Shown here piece by piece: positions 47,628 through 57,727 of a stretch of 57,906 bases of DNA (position 1 is its first letter; the number at the start of each line of letters is the position of its first letter). Under the pieces are notes generated by a model. That model did no database searches and had not been told where the DNA came from. It worked only from the letters and a program-made list of their open reading frames with translations. Position numbers and translations under genes: made by a program. The stretch lies in NCBI GenBank assembly GCA_016192135.1, contig JACPUR010000034.1:1-57906 (forward strand), given 5' to 3'. The stretch is from Candidatus Tectomicrobia bacterium (GTDB lineage Bacteria; UBA8248).

Positions 47628-48074
47628 CTACTTCAGGTTCTGGATGATCTGCTTGGAGGTTTCATGCTGTGCCTTTAAGAGGTTGCTCAGCATCTGGAAC
47701 ATCCGCTGCTGCCTCTGCATGGCCTCCTGTAATTCCAGCTGGGCCTTCTGGGCGTCCTGTGGGGTGAACTTCTTCACGGGAGCCTGGTTGATCTTCTGCT
47801 GGGCGGCGGCGTTCTGGGTCTTGAGATCGGCCAGGAGCTTATGGAGGGACTGGTTCGCGGCGAGCACCTTCTGGCACGACTGCACGGAAGGCTGAAGCTG
47901 CTGAATCTTGGCCGCGGTCTCGCGGTACTGCTTCTCGGTCTGCGCCTTCTGCTTGGCCAGCGCGTTGAGGGCCTGCTTCTCCTGCGGGGTGGGCGCCTTC
48001 TGGACCGGCTGCTGGGCCTGGGCGGCGGCGGCGAGCGCGAAGGCGGCTGCGGCGGCGAGCAAGATGGCTTTCAT
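47628..48074 (-). CDS. Exported Gln-rich coiled-coil protein (148 aa)
   Basis: A clean signal peptide (MKAILLAAAAAFALAAAAQA) is followed by a wholly helical, Gln/Ala/Lys-rich mature protein with heptad-like repeats (QALNALAKQKAQTEKQYRETA, QNAAAQQKINQAP, ELQEAMQRQQRMFQML). One Cys (QSCQK) is present. It may be a periplasmic chaperone-like or structural coiled coil, similar in style to Skp/LppX-type small proteins, but without specific family motifs. The ATG at 48074 is chosen for the signal peptide. Upstream, AT-rich DNA (48130-48200) may hold its promoter. Confidence 0.65.
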   Translation of the reverse strand: MKAILLAAAAAFALAAAAQAQQPVQKAPTPQEKQALNALAKQKAQTEKQYRETAAKIQQLQPSVQSCQKVLAANQSLHKLLADLKTQNAAAQQKINQAPVKKFTPQDAQKAQLELQEAMQRQQRMFQMLSNLLKAQHETSKQIIQNLK

Positions 48075-48274
48075 CGAATGCCCCCAAGGACGATGGAAAG
48101 TGAAAGAACATCTCCTCTCCCTCCACACCGAGGGGAGTGGAAGAAAACGATATTTAATCATATTTCAGAAAACGAGATAGTCAAATAAGAAAATAGAGGC
48201 CCCAATCGGCTCCCCGGCCCGGCGCCGGACTGGATTCCCTGGACTTGGCCGCCCGGCGCAACGCCCCAGCGCAG

Positions 48275-48306
48275 AAAAACCGCCCGGGGGCTGCCAGGCG
48301 GTTTTT
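48275..48306. terminator. Strong bidirectional intrinsic terminator
   Basis: AAAAACCGCC and GGCGGTTTTT flank a short loop: a 10-bp stem with A and T tracts on each side. It ends the minus-strand mini-gene unit (48357-48801) and can act on the plus strand too. Confidence 0.85.
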
Positions 48307-48356
48307 CCTCCGTCAGTGGAGCGCGGCGGACCGGGGCGGGATTGGGCGGCGCCTCC

Positions 48357-48509
48357 CTATATCCTTCCCAGGAGGGCGAGGATCAGGAGCACGATGAGGA
48401 CGGTCCCGAGGGTGCCGCTCGGGTAGTAGCCCCACCCGGAGCTGTAGGGCCAGGTGGGCAGGGCGCCGACGAGTAAGAGGATGAGGATGACGAGGAGGAC
48501 GGTAGTCAT
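48357..48509 (-). CDS. DUF3309 family mini membrane protein (50 aa)
   Basis: This 50-aa protein reads MTTVLLVILILLLVGALP, then TWPYSSGWGYYPSGTLG and a second helix ending LLGRI. The TWPYS-x-GWGY-x-PSG-x-LG motif between two helices is diagnostic for DUF3309. Function is unknown; the family is common in proteobacteria. It is too short for routine gene finding. The ATG at 48509 follows GGAGA by 7-8 bases. It probably shares a transcript with the DUF3185 gene upstream. Confidence 0.88.
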   Translation of the reverse strand: MTTVLLVILILLLVGALPTWPYSSGWGYYPSGTLGTVLIVLLILALLGRI

Positions 48510-48582
48510 GGGCCGATCTCCAAAATGGGGCCGTTCCCGGGCCCGTTCGGTGAGGAGGCGGCGGGAAGGAATCCGGCGGGCG

Positions 48583-48801
48583 TCAGTCGAACCGGCGGCG
48601 GCTCCCGAAGGCCGCGAGCAGGAAGCCGCCGATGGCGGCCGCCGTGCCCGTGACGAGGAACCACATGGTGCGGTCGGTGTACTGGCCGGTCAGGGCCTCG
48701 GAGGCCCGGTTGACGGTGGAATCGGTGGCGTTGAACCCGAAGACCAGGAGCAGCACCCCGACGGCGACGAGGACGAAGCCAAGGATTCGCTGCGGGCTCA
48801 T
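48583..48801 (-). CDS. DUF3185 family membrane protein (72 aa)
   Basis: Two hydrophobic helices (RILGFVLVAVGVLLLVFGF, then MWFLVTGTAAAIGGFLLAAFG) flank the NATDSTVNRASEALTGQYTDRTMW loop. The LVFGFNA-x-DS and TD-(R/K)-T-(M/I)-W motifs fit DUF3185. Function is unknown, and its stress-associated co-occurrence with DUF3309 is inference. The ATG at 48801 follows GGAGCGGAGGAAA. Confidence 0.85.
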   Translation of the reverse strand: MSPQRILGFVLVAVGVLLLVFGFNATDSTVNRASEALTGQYTDRTMWFLVTGTAAAIGGFLLAAFGSRRRFD

Positions 48802-48999
48802 GGGAATTTCCTCCGCTCCCGGAGTTGGGGGAGGAGGGAGGGGCCCGGCCTCCGGGCGCGCGCGGGCCTCCGGTGATTCGAGGCGGCACGTGTCAGGCGG
48901 CGGATGCTGCGAGGGCGGCGCTGCGGAAGGCGGCGCCCCGGAAGCCGGGAGGCTTCCGGGGACCGAAGCAGCGGCGGTGCTGCGATCGGGCGGGGCGGG

Positions 49000-50823
<1,824 letters not shown>

Positions 50824-50867
50824 TTATGGGCGACAAATACGGCTATCGGGAAGGAACCGGATCGAAC

Positions 50868-50955
50868 GATGACGGGATTCGCTTCCCTACGCCGGTCTAA
50901 ACCGGATCAGGTTCGAAGGGTATCATCTCAGCCTTTCGGCACCCCCAGCGAACAG
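50868..50955 (-). promoter_or_regulatory. TPP riboswitch (THI element) of thiC
   Basis: On the minus strand the conserved cores are present: CTGGGGGTGCCGAAAGGCTGAGATGAT at the 5' side, ACCCTTCGAACCTGATC..GGTTTAGACC, and GCGTAGGGAAGC at the 3' end. TPP binding would fold it to block thiC expression. It lies about 105 bp before the start codon; the rest of the 50764-51081 gap holds nothing else recognised. Confidence 0.96.
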
Positions 50956-51081
50956 GCTCACAGCCTACCAGCCCCGGCGCATACGGTCAAAGAGGGTTTC
51001 GGACCTCAACCGCGGCGCGCGGCGGGGTGGCGACTTTCATCCCGAATGGGTGTAAGGTTTCTCCGCCCGCCCGCCCGCTTT

Positions 51082-53034
51082 ATGGATTCCGAGCCCATGC
51101 GACCCGGTTCCTCCCCCGGACCCTCCTCCCGGGCCCTGTGGCTGTGGGCGGCGGCCGTCTTCCTGGCGGCCTGCCTCCCCTACGCCGGTACGCTCTCCCA
51201 TCCCTTCGTCCACGACGATCTCACCCTCATCGGCACCAACCCGGTTGTCCAGGAGCGGGGGCGCGCCCTCGATGCCTTCCGCACGGACTACTGGGCCATG
51301 CGCAAGGGAGACGAGAAGCGCGACCGCCTCTACCGGCCCCTCACCGTCCTCACTCTGGCGCTCAACCACGCCTTGGGCGGGGAGGGGCCGGCGGGCTACC
51401 GGCTTCTCAACGTCCTCCTCCACGCCCTGGCCAGCCTGCTGCTCCTCTGGGCGGCGCTGCGGTCCGGGCTGGGGCCGCACGCGGCGGGAGCGGTGGCCCT
51501 GCTCTTCGCCCTGCACCCCATCCACACCGAGGCGGTGAACGCCGTGGTGGCCCGGGCGGACCTCATGGCCGCGGCGGGCGTCTTCGCCGGGATGGCCCTC
51601 CTCCTGGGCCGGGCGCTGCCCCCGCCCGGCGAGACGGGGGAGGGCGCCGCCCCCGGGAGGAAAGGGAAAAAAAGCGAGGCCCCGGCGCCCCCTCCGGCGC
51701 GGGCCGCGGCCCTGGGCGCGGGGGCCGGGGGCGTGTTTCTCCTCGCCCTCCTCTCGAAGGAGGCGGGCGCGGCCCTGCTTCTGTGGGCGGGGGGATGGTG
51801 GCTCTGGTGCCGCCTCGCCGGGTGGAGACGGGGGAGCGGCGCGCCCGCCCTCGCCGCCTGGGCCGGGCTGGGCGCGGCCCTCCTTCTCTACCTCGCCATG
51901 CGCTATGCGGCGCTGGGGATGTGGGCGCGGCCCGTCCCGCCCTCGCGCCTCGACAATCCGCTCGCCCACGCGGGGCTTCTCGAACAGTGGTGGGGGGCGC
52001 TCGGGGTGCTAGGCCGCTTCCTCAATCTCCTCGCCTGGCCCTGGCCCCTGAGCCTGGACTACTCCTACGCCCAGGTCCTTCCGGGCGGGATGGAGACGGC
52101 CCTCTACGCGGCGGCGGGGCTTGCGGCGATGGCGGGGTGGGGCTGGCTGGCCTGGAGGCGGCGGGAGGAGGCCCCCTGGCTGGGCCTTGGCCTCGTTCTC
52201 TTCCTGGCGGGCTACCTCCCGGCGGCCAACCTCCTGGTCCCCATCGGCACCGTCATGGCCGAGCGGACGATGTACCTGCCCTCCGCCGGTTTCCTCCTCG
52301 CCGCCGTGCCCTCGATGGCGCTGGGGCTCGCGCGCCTGGCGCGGGGGGACTGGCGCCTTCCGGCGGGGGCGCTCGCGGCGGCGGCGCTTCTCCTCGGGGG
52401 CCTCGCCTGGGCGCGCAACCGGGATTGGGCCGATCCCCTCCGCCTGTGGGGGCGCGCGGCCGAGGTTTCCCCCCGGAGCGCGCGGGCGCTGGCCACCTAC
52501 GGCCAGTATCTCAACCGCAAGGGCCGCTTCGCGGAGGCCATCCCCCCCTTGCGCGAGGCGGCGCGCATCTACCCCCTCTACGACCCCGCCTGGATCGACC
52601 TGGGCATCGCCCAGATGCAGACCCGCCACGAGAAGGAGGCGGAGGTCTCGCTCAAGGAGGCCCTGCGGCTCCGCTCCGACTCCCCCGAGGCCCACCTCGC
52701 GCTGGGGGCGCTCTACAGCGGGACGGGCCGGCTCGAGGAGGCTCAGGGCCACCTGGAGCGCGCGGTGGCCCTCGCCCCCCATTTCGCGGAGTCGCGCTTC
52801 AACCTCGGCACGCTCTACCTGAAGCTGGGCCAGCGGAAGCTCGCCATCGCCCAGCTCACCGCGGCTCTCTCGCTCGAGCCGGGGCGGGGGGACGCCCACC
52901 ACAACCTGGCCATCGCCCTCTACCTGGAGAGGGACGAGGCCGGAGCGCGCCGGCACGCCCGGGAGGCCTCCCGCCTGGGGGTGCGCCTCCACCCGGCGAT
53001 GGCCAAGGCCCTCGGGCTCGCCCCCGCGCCGTGA
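51082..53034 (+). CDS. TMTC/DUF1736-like membrane protein with C-terminal TPR repeats
   Basis: This 650-aa protein has about 10-11 membrane helices in residues 15-460. FVHDDLTLI sits after helix 1, then LYRPLTVLTLALNHALGG and LFALHPIHTEAVNAVVARADL, which are the hallmarks of the TMTC-type mannosyltransferase-like (GT-C) family. Residues about 475-630 form four to five TPR repeats, e.g. ARALATYGQYLNRKGRFAEAIPPL, AHLALGALYSGTGRLEEAQGHL and AESRFNLGTLYLKLGQRKLAI. It may transfer a sugar from a lipid carrier to envelope proteins, but this is inference. The ATG at 51082 is chosen; earlier in-frame starts lie in the riboswitch-side DNA. Confidence 0.8.
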   Translation: MDSEPMRPGSSPGPSSRALWLWAAAVFLAACLPYAGTLSHPFVHDDLTLIGTNPVVQERGRALDAFRTDYWAMRKGDEKRDRLYRPLTVLTLALNHALGGEGPAGYRLLNVLLHALASLLLLWAALRSGLGPHAAGAVALLFALHPIHTEAVNAVVARADLMAAAGVFAGMALLLGRALPPPGETGEGAAPGRKGKKSEAPAPPPARAAALGAGAGGVFLLALLSKEAGAALLLWAGGWWLWCRLAGWRRGSGAPALAAWAGLGAALLLYLAMRYAALGMWARPVPPSRLDNPLAHAGLLEQWWGALGVLGRFLNLLAWPWPLSLDYSYAQVLPGGMETALYAAAGLAAMAGWGWLAWRRREEAPWLGLGLVLFLAGYLPAANLLVPIGTVMAERTMYLPSAGFLLAAVPSMALGLARLARGDWRLPAGALAAAALLLGGLAWARNRDWADPLRLWGRAAEVSPRSARALATYGQYLNRKGRFAEAIPPLREAARIYPLYDPAWIDLGIAQMQTRHEKEAEVSLKEALRLRSDSPEAHLALGALYSGTGRLEEAQGHLERAVALAPHFAESRFNLGTLYLKLGQRKLAIAQLTAALSLEPGRGDAHHNLAIALYLERDEAGARRHAREASRLGVRLHPAMAKALGLAPAP

Positions 53035-53136
53035 GGGTTTGCGGGCGCCAGCCAATTGAATTTTCTTTGGTTTTTCAGGTTCTCACCCTTGTGATAGACT
53101 GCGGCCGCGTCCGTCCTGGTGAAGAGGTCTAGAGCA

Positions 53137-55323
53137 GTGCGTTGCGCGAAATGCGGCTATGTGACCTTCGACCGGGCCGGTGAATGCCCCCGGTGCGGCA
53201 AGAGCCTTCCCGAACCCCTGGTCGCGACGGCCGTGCTCGCGCCGGCCGCTTCCCGAGCGGGCCGCCCGGCGTTCCTCTCCTCCCTCATGCTCGGCCCCAT
53301 CCCCCGCTTCTACGGCGATCCGGGCGATCCGGCCGTCCCCTCCCTGCTCGATCCGGAGGAGGAGGGCCTTGCCGGCTCCGATCTCACGGACGGCGGGACC
53401 GAATCCCCTCCGGCCGTTGCCTCGCGCCCCGGTGGGGGTGAGGACGCGCCCGCCGCCTCGCGGGACGATCTGGCGCTCGAAGATGCGCTCGAGGGCATGG
53501 AGGAGCCGGCTGCTGGGGCGGAGGCGCTGGCCCCTCCGATCGCGGAACCTCCGGCCGCGCGCGCCCCGCGGCGCGCCGGGCCGCCCTCCGAGGAGGATGA
53601 CCCGCTCGCCTCCCTGGACCTGGGGGCCTCGCTGGAGCTGACGGAAGCGCCCACGCCCGCCCGCAGCCAGGCGGGCGCCCGGAAGGCCGGCGACCCCGGC
53701 GACGCCTTGCCCGTCGGCCTGGATGCGGCTCTCCTCGATGATAATCTCAATGAGGAAGAGGCGCCCTCGGCCGCTCCCGCCCGGGCCGCGCAGGCCACGG
53801 GGGACGCGGGCGGGGCGTCCACGGAGGCGGCGGAGGAGGACCTCGCCGCCCTCTTCGCCGACGAGGAAGCCCCGGCCCCGGCGGCCCGCCGGGCGCGGGA
53901 GAAAGCGCCGGAGGCCCCCGCCGCTTCGCAGGAGGACGAGGACGTTCTCTCGATTCTCGATGAAGCCGATGCGGCGGACGCGCCCGCCAAGGCGCCCGCA
54001 ATCTCCCGGGCTCCCGAGTCCGTTCCGTCCCGGGCCCTCCCGGCGGAGGAGGCTCCGGGGCTCGATGCCCTGGATGAGCTGGGGGTGGACGAGGCCGGCG
54101 CGGCCCCCGACCCGGCGTCCCCGGCCGCTTTGGCGGGCCCCAAGGCGGGCGAGGAGGAGGACATCTCGAACCTCTGGGCGGAGGCCTTCACCGAAGCCGC
54201 CCCTTCTCCGCCCGGGCTTCCGGACGAGCAGGGGGGAGAGTTCCCGGCCGCGCGATCTTCGGCCGCCGGGGATGGCGGCGCCGAGGACATGTGGGCGGGC
54301 GCCCTTGAAGAGGGCGGGGGCGCCCCGGCCCCGGCAAAGCGGGAGGTCGCGCCTCCGGTCGGGGCCTCCGCCGGGGGAGGAGAAGACAGCCTCTCGGACA
54401 TGTGGAGCGACGCCTTCGCCGAGCAGGAGGCCGCGGCCAAGGCCCAGCGCGAGGGGAAGAAGCCTCAGGCGGGGGCGGCCGACCTGGGCGAGGGCGACCT
54501 CGAGCAGATGTGGTCGGAGGCCCTGAACGAATCCGGGGACGCCCCCCGCGCGGCCGCGCCCGCCGGCGCGGCCCCGGCCGAGGCGGAGCTTCCCAAGGAG
54601 GATTTGGCCGGCTTCCTCGACGAAGGCGAGGCGGTCCCGGCTTCCACCCCCGCCGAGGACGAAGCCGCCGCCGGGGACGCCAAGAAGGCGCCGGTCCGGC
54701 CGGGCGGCGGATTGATGGCGGACGACGAGGATTCCGGCGATATCGAGGCCTATGTCCCCGACGAGGCCCCCGCGGCGGCGGCTCCTCCCGAGGGGAAGGC
54801 GCCGGCCGGGGATTTCTTCGAAGGCGGGGCCGCCGCCCCGGAGGAGCCTGAGGAAGAAGAGGAGGAAAAGGGGAAGGCCGAGGTCATCGGGGTCCCGCTG
54901 GCCGCCCGCGCCGCGGCGGGAGCGGTGGATTTTGGCGTCCTGGCGGCCTTGCAGGCCGTCTTCGCGTTCATCTCCCACGGGATCGTGAGCCGGGCGGCCG
55001 GGCCGGTTTCGGCGAACATGGAGGCGCTCATCCTGCTCGGTCTCCTCAACGGAGTGGTGCTGTTCCTGCTCTCCATCTTTTACTCGGTCTATTTCGTCGG
55101 AATGTTCGGCTGCACCCCGGGCCAGAGGTGCATGGGACTGTCGGTGGTGGACATGGAGGACAAGCCGGTACAATACATGCAGGCGATTCTGCGTTACTTT
55201 GGCGGCCTCGCGGCCACCCTTCCCCTGGGAGCGGGACACCTCCTGGTCCCCTTCGACAAGAAGCGCCGGGGGATCGGAGACCGCCTGGCGGGGACCCGTG
55301 TGGTCCTCAAGATGAAGGTGTAG
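53137..55323 (+). CDS. Zinc-ribbon, acidic-linker, RDD-domain membrane protein with repeated Trp motif
   Basis: The N-terminus (CAKCGYVTF...CPRCGK) is a four-Cys zinc ribbon. Residues about 30-590 are a long, disordered, Ala/Glu/Asp/Pro-rich linker. Within it a short motif recurs four times at 36-39-residue spacing: ISNLWAEAF, AEDMWAGAL, LSDMWSDAF and LEQMWSEAL. The C-terminus is an RDD domain (LAARAAAGAVDFGVLAAL, then GCTPGQRCMGLSVVD, and RRGIGDRLAGTRVV) with two to three membrane helices. The repeats suggest a multivalent docking platform on the cytosolic side. GTG 53137 puts the zinc ribbon at residue 2; GTG 53119 is a close alternative. Confidence 0.75.
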   Translation: MRCAKCGYVTFDRAGECPRCGKSLPEPLVATAVLAPAASRAGRPAFLSSLMLGPIPRFYGDPGDPAVPSLLDPEEEGLAGSDLTDGGTESPPAVASRPGGGEDAPAASRDDLALEDALEGMEEPAAGAEALAPPIAEPPAARAPRRAGPPSEEDDPLASLDLGASLELTEAPTPARSQAGARKAGDPGDALPVGLDAALLDDNLNEEEAPSAAPARAAQATGDAGGASTEAAEEDLAALFADEEAPAPAARRAREKAPEAPAASQEDEDVLSILDEADAADAPAKAPAISRAPESVPSRALPAEEAPGLDALDELGVDEAGAAPDPASPAALAGPKAGEEEDISNLWAEAFTEAAPSPPGLPDEQGGEFPAARSSAAGDGGAEDMWAGALEEGGGAPAPAKREVAPPVGASAGGGEDSLSDMWSDAFAEQEAAAKAQREGKKPQAGAADLGEGDLEQMWSEALNESGDAPRAAAPAGAAPAEAELPKEDLAGFLDEGEAVPASTPAEDEAAAGDAKKAPVRPGGGLMADDEDSGDIEAYVPDEAPAAAAPPEGKAPAGDFFEGGAAAPEEPEEEEEEKGKAEVIGVPLAARAAAGAVDFGVLAALQAVFAFISHGIVSRAAGPVSANMEALILLGLLNGVVLFLLSIFYSVYFVGMFGCTPGQRCMGLSVVDMEDKPVQYMQAILRYFGGLAATLPLGAGHLLVPFDKKRRGIGDRLAGTRVVLKMKV

Positions 55324-55385
55324 ACGGACCAGGCACGAGTCCGGACGGGGAGAATTCCCCGATTCTTCAGGAGATAGGGACGCAC

Positions 55386-57299
55386 ATGATGCGCAAAGCC
55401 CTGCGGTGGACAGCCGGCCTCATGACGCTCGCCCTCCTGGCGGCGGCCCCCTGGGCCGGCGCCCAGGGGATGGATTCCGCGCGGGCGCTTCAATCCCTCA
55501 GCGACAAGCTCCACCAGCGCTACCCCCACCTGGAGGGCCACGTGGTGGCCGTCAGGGGAGGCGACCTCTATCTGAGCCTGGGCGAGAAGGATCGCCCGGT
55601 CAAGGGGGTGAAGCTCACGGTTTTGCGCAAGGGCGCCCCCTTCCGCCATCCGGTCACCGGCGCGGTCCTGGGGACGCTCGAGGAGGAGGTCGGCGAGGCC
55701 GAGGTGGTGGAGGTGCAGCCCAAGTTCTCGGTCGCGCGGATGGTGCGCCTCGCCCCGGGCCGGGACCTGGCGCCCCAGGTGAACGACATCGTGCGGCTCT
55801 CCTCGGCCAAGATCCGCCTCGCCGTCCTGCCCTTCATCAACCAGACCAAGGAATCCCTGGGGATGGACGTCCTGACGCGGGAACTGGCGCAGATGCTCCT
55901 GGCGCAGGGGCGGTTCGACGTGTACGACGTGGACCGGCTTCAGGTGTGGATGCTGGAGCAGGGGCTGGCGGTGGATGAGCTCCTGAAGGGGGACAATTCC
56001 ATCAAGCTCCGCAACCAGGTGCGCTCCGATCTGGCGCTGGAGACGAGCGTCCGCGACGTTCGGGGCAAGAAGGTCATCACCAGCCGGCTCGTGTCGCTCA
56101 CCAACCGGGAGGAGCTGTTCCAGGCGGTGGCCATCGCGGACGAGCTTCCGTTCGAGCAGCGGCCTCCCCGCGAGCAGGCCCTGCGCCGGGGGGAGGGGGG
56201 AGCGCCGGTCAGCGGGCTCGCCTCGAACCCGAGCTTCATCCTGAACCGCGAGGGCGTCCCCGGCGCGAAGGGCCGGGTGACCAACTTCCAGTTCGACGGC
56301 AAGTTCCGCGGCCTCGCGGTGGCGGACCTGGACGGCGACGGGAAGAACGAGGTGGTCATCATCACGGTGAACGAGGTGCGGGTCTACCAGTTCGCCCAGA
56401 ACCGGATGCGCGAAGTGGCGCGCTTCAGCGACGGGCGCGCGAACGACTACCGCTGGGTGGACGCGGCCGACATGAACGGCAATGGGAAGGCGGAACTCTA
56501 CATCGCCAACTACCGCTACGGCGGTCTTTTCTCCCTCGTATTGGAGCTGCAGGGCAAGGAATTCAAGACGCTGGCGGACAACGAGAGCGTTTTCTTCCGC
56601 CTGCTCCGCGTCCGGCGCCCCGAGCGCGGGGCCAAGATCCCCGACGCCGACGCCTTCCTCCTCCTGGGCCAGATCCAGGGGCTCGGCAAGCCCTTCGAGG
56701 GGCCCATCCAGCGCTACCGGTGGTCGGGCAGCCGGCTCGCCGCGGCCGCCCCGTACCTCCTGCCGTCGCGCTTGAACATCCTGGGCTTCGGCCTGTGGGA
56801 CGTGGACAAGGACGGCACCCTCGATGTCATCGAGGTGGGGGAGGACGACAAGCTGCGCGTTTTCTCCCGGCGGGGCGAGCAGAGGTTCGTGAGCGCGGGC
56901 CGCTATGGGGGGCCCGTGCACACTTTCTTTTCCAAGGAAGTTAGCAGCGATGAAGAGTTGGGCGGGCGCACCCCCGACCTCCCCATCCGGTCGAGGGTCC
57001 TGGTCGCCGACGTGGACGGGGACGGGACCGACGAAGTGCTCGTCATCGCGAATGAATATTCCGCCACCCGGCTCGTGCCCGGCCTTGGGGTCGGGAGCGG
57101 GCAGATCGCCAGCCTGGTCTGGGACGGCAGCGGCCTCTCCGACATCTGGAGGTCCACCAAGCTCTCCAAGGGGATCGCCGATTTCGCCTATGCCGACGCC
57201 GACAACGACGGCCTGGAGGACCTCGTGGTGATCACCACCGATACGGGGGTCCTCCCGGACGACATTAGCACCTTATATATATTCAAAACAAAGGGTTAG
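55386..57299 (+). CDS. Exported FG-GAP/VCBS beta-propeller protein with CsgG/TolB-like N-terminal domain
   Basis: This 637-aa protein has a signal peptide (residues 1-27). The N-terminal part (to about 300) contains LAVLPFINQTKESLGMDVLTRELAQMLLAQGRFDVYDVDRL, typical of CsgG- or TolB-N-like domains that bind outer-membrane partners. The rest is a beta-propeller with five FG-GAP calcium loops: VADLDGDGKNEVV, AADMNGNGKAELY, LWDVDKDGTLDVI, VADVDGDGTDEVL and YADADNDGLEDLV. It is probably periplasmic or surface-exposed. The ATG at 55386 has AGGAG 13 bases upstream; ATG 55389 is an alternative. It follows the RDD gene by 62 bp. Confidence 0.85.
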   Translation: MMRKALRWTAGLMTLALLAAAPWAGAQGMDSARALQSLSDKLHQRYPHLEGHVVAVRGGDLYLSLGEKDRPVKGVKLTVLRKGAPFRHPVTGAVLGTLEEEVGEAEVVEVQPKFSVARMVRLAPGRDLAPQVNDIVRLSSAKIRLAVLPFINQTKESLGMDVLTRELAQMLLAQGRFDVYDVDRLQVWMLEQGLAVDELLKGDNSIKLRNQVRSDLALETSVRDVRGKKVITSRLVSLTNREELFQAVAIADELPFEQRPPREQALRRGEGGAPVSGLASNPSFILNREGVPGAKGRVTNFQFDGKFRGLAVADLDGDGKNEVVIITVNEVRVYQFAQNRMREVARFSDGRANDYRWVDAADMNGNGKAELYIANYRYGGLFSLVLELQGKEFKTLADNESVFFRLLRVRRPERGAKIPDADAFLLLGQIQGLGKPFEGPIQRYRWSGSRLAAAAPYLLPSRLNILGFGLWDVDKDGTLDVIEVGEDDKLRVFSRRGEQRFVSAGRYGGPVHTFFSKEVSSDEELGGRTPDLPIRSRVLVADVDGDGTDEVLVIANEYSATRLVPGLGVGSGQIASLVWDGSGLSDIWRSTKLSKGIADFAYADADNDGLEDLVVITTDTGVLPDDISTLYIFKTKG

Positions 57300-57571
57300 G
57301 AGTTCCGAGGGCGGCGCGGAAGGGGGGGGTTGACAAGATTCCCTCTATTTCCGCATGATTGCTCCGGTTTACCTGAAATTTACGAAGCCGTAAGGAAGCT
57401 CCCCGCCCGGTTGTTGCGAGGGGGGAGCTTCCGTTCGAAGCTTGGCGGCGCCCAAGGCGCGCCGGGAGAAGGCGGATGTAAATAGGCGGGATCGTCCGGT
57501 GCGGCGGGCGGTTCGGCCTTGAGGGCCGGTGCGCGCGACGGCGAAGCGCCGGTTTTCTCTCAACTCCACGG
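57300..57571 (+). other. Long leader with promoter and hairpin upstream of the porin-like gene
   Basis: TTGACA at 57329-57334 and a weak CATGAT 18 bp downstream suggest a promoter. GGAAGCTCCCC (57394-57404) and GGGGAGCTTCC (57422-57432) form a perfect 11-bp hairpin with no T-run. A strong terminator follows at 57572, so a short RNA or attenuated leader about 200 nt long is likely. No gene is seen. Confidence 0.4.
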
Positions 57572-57606
57572 AGCCGCACGCTTGCGCGTGCGGCTTTTTT
57601 ATTTTT
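57572..57606 (+). terminator. Strong intrinsic terminator before the porin-like gene
   Basis: AGCCGCACGC and GCGTGCGGCT (10-bp perfect stem, TTGC loop) directly followed by TTTTTTATTTTT. It ends either the FG-GAP gene's transcript or the leader RNA. Confidence 0.9.
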
Positions 57607-57727
57607 CTCCGCCCCGGGAAAGGAGGTGAGAGCCGGAAGAGAAAGCCGCCGAAGCTCCCATGCACGGAACTTGAATGAAAGACCGGCAAGATCGGCACCA
57701 TAGAGCACCTTCTGAGGAGAGACAGAA

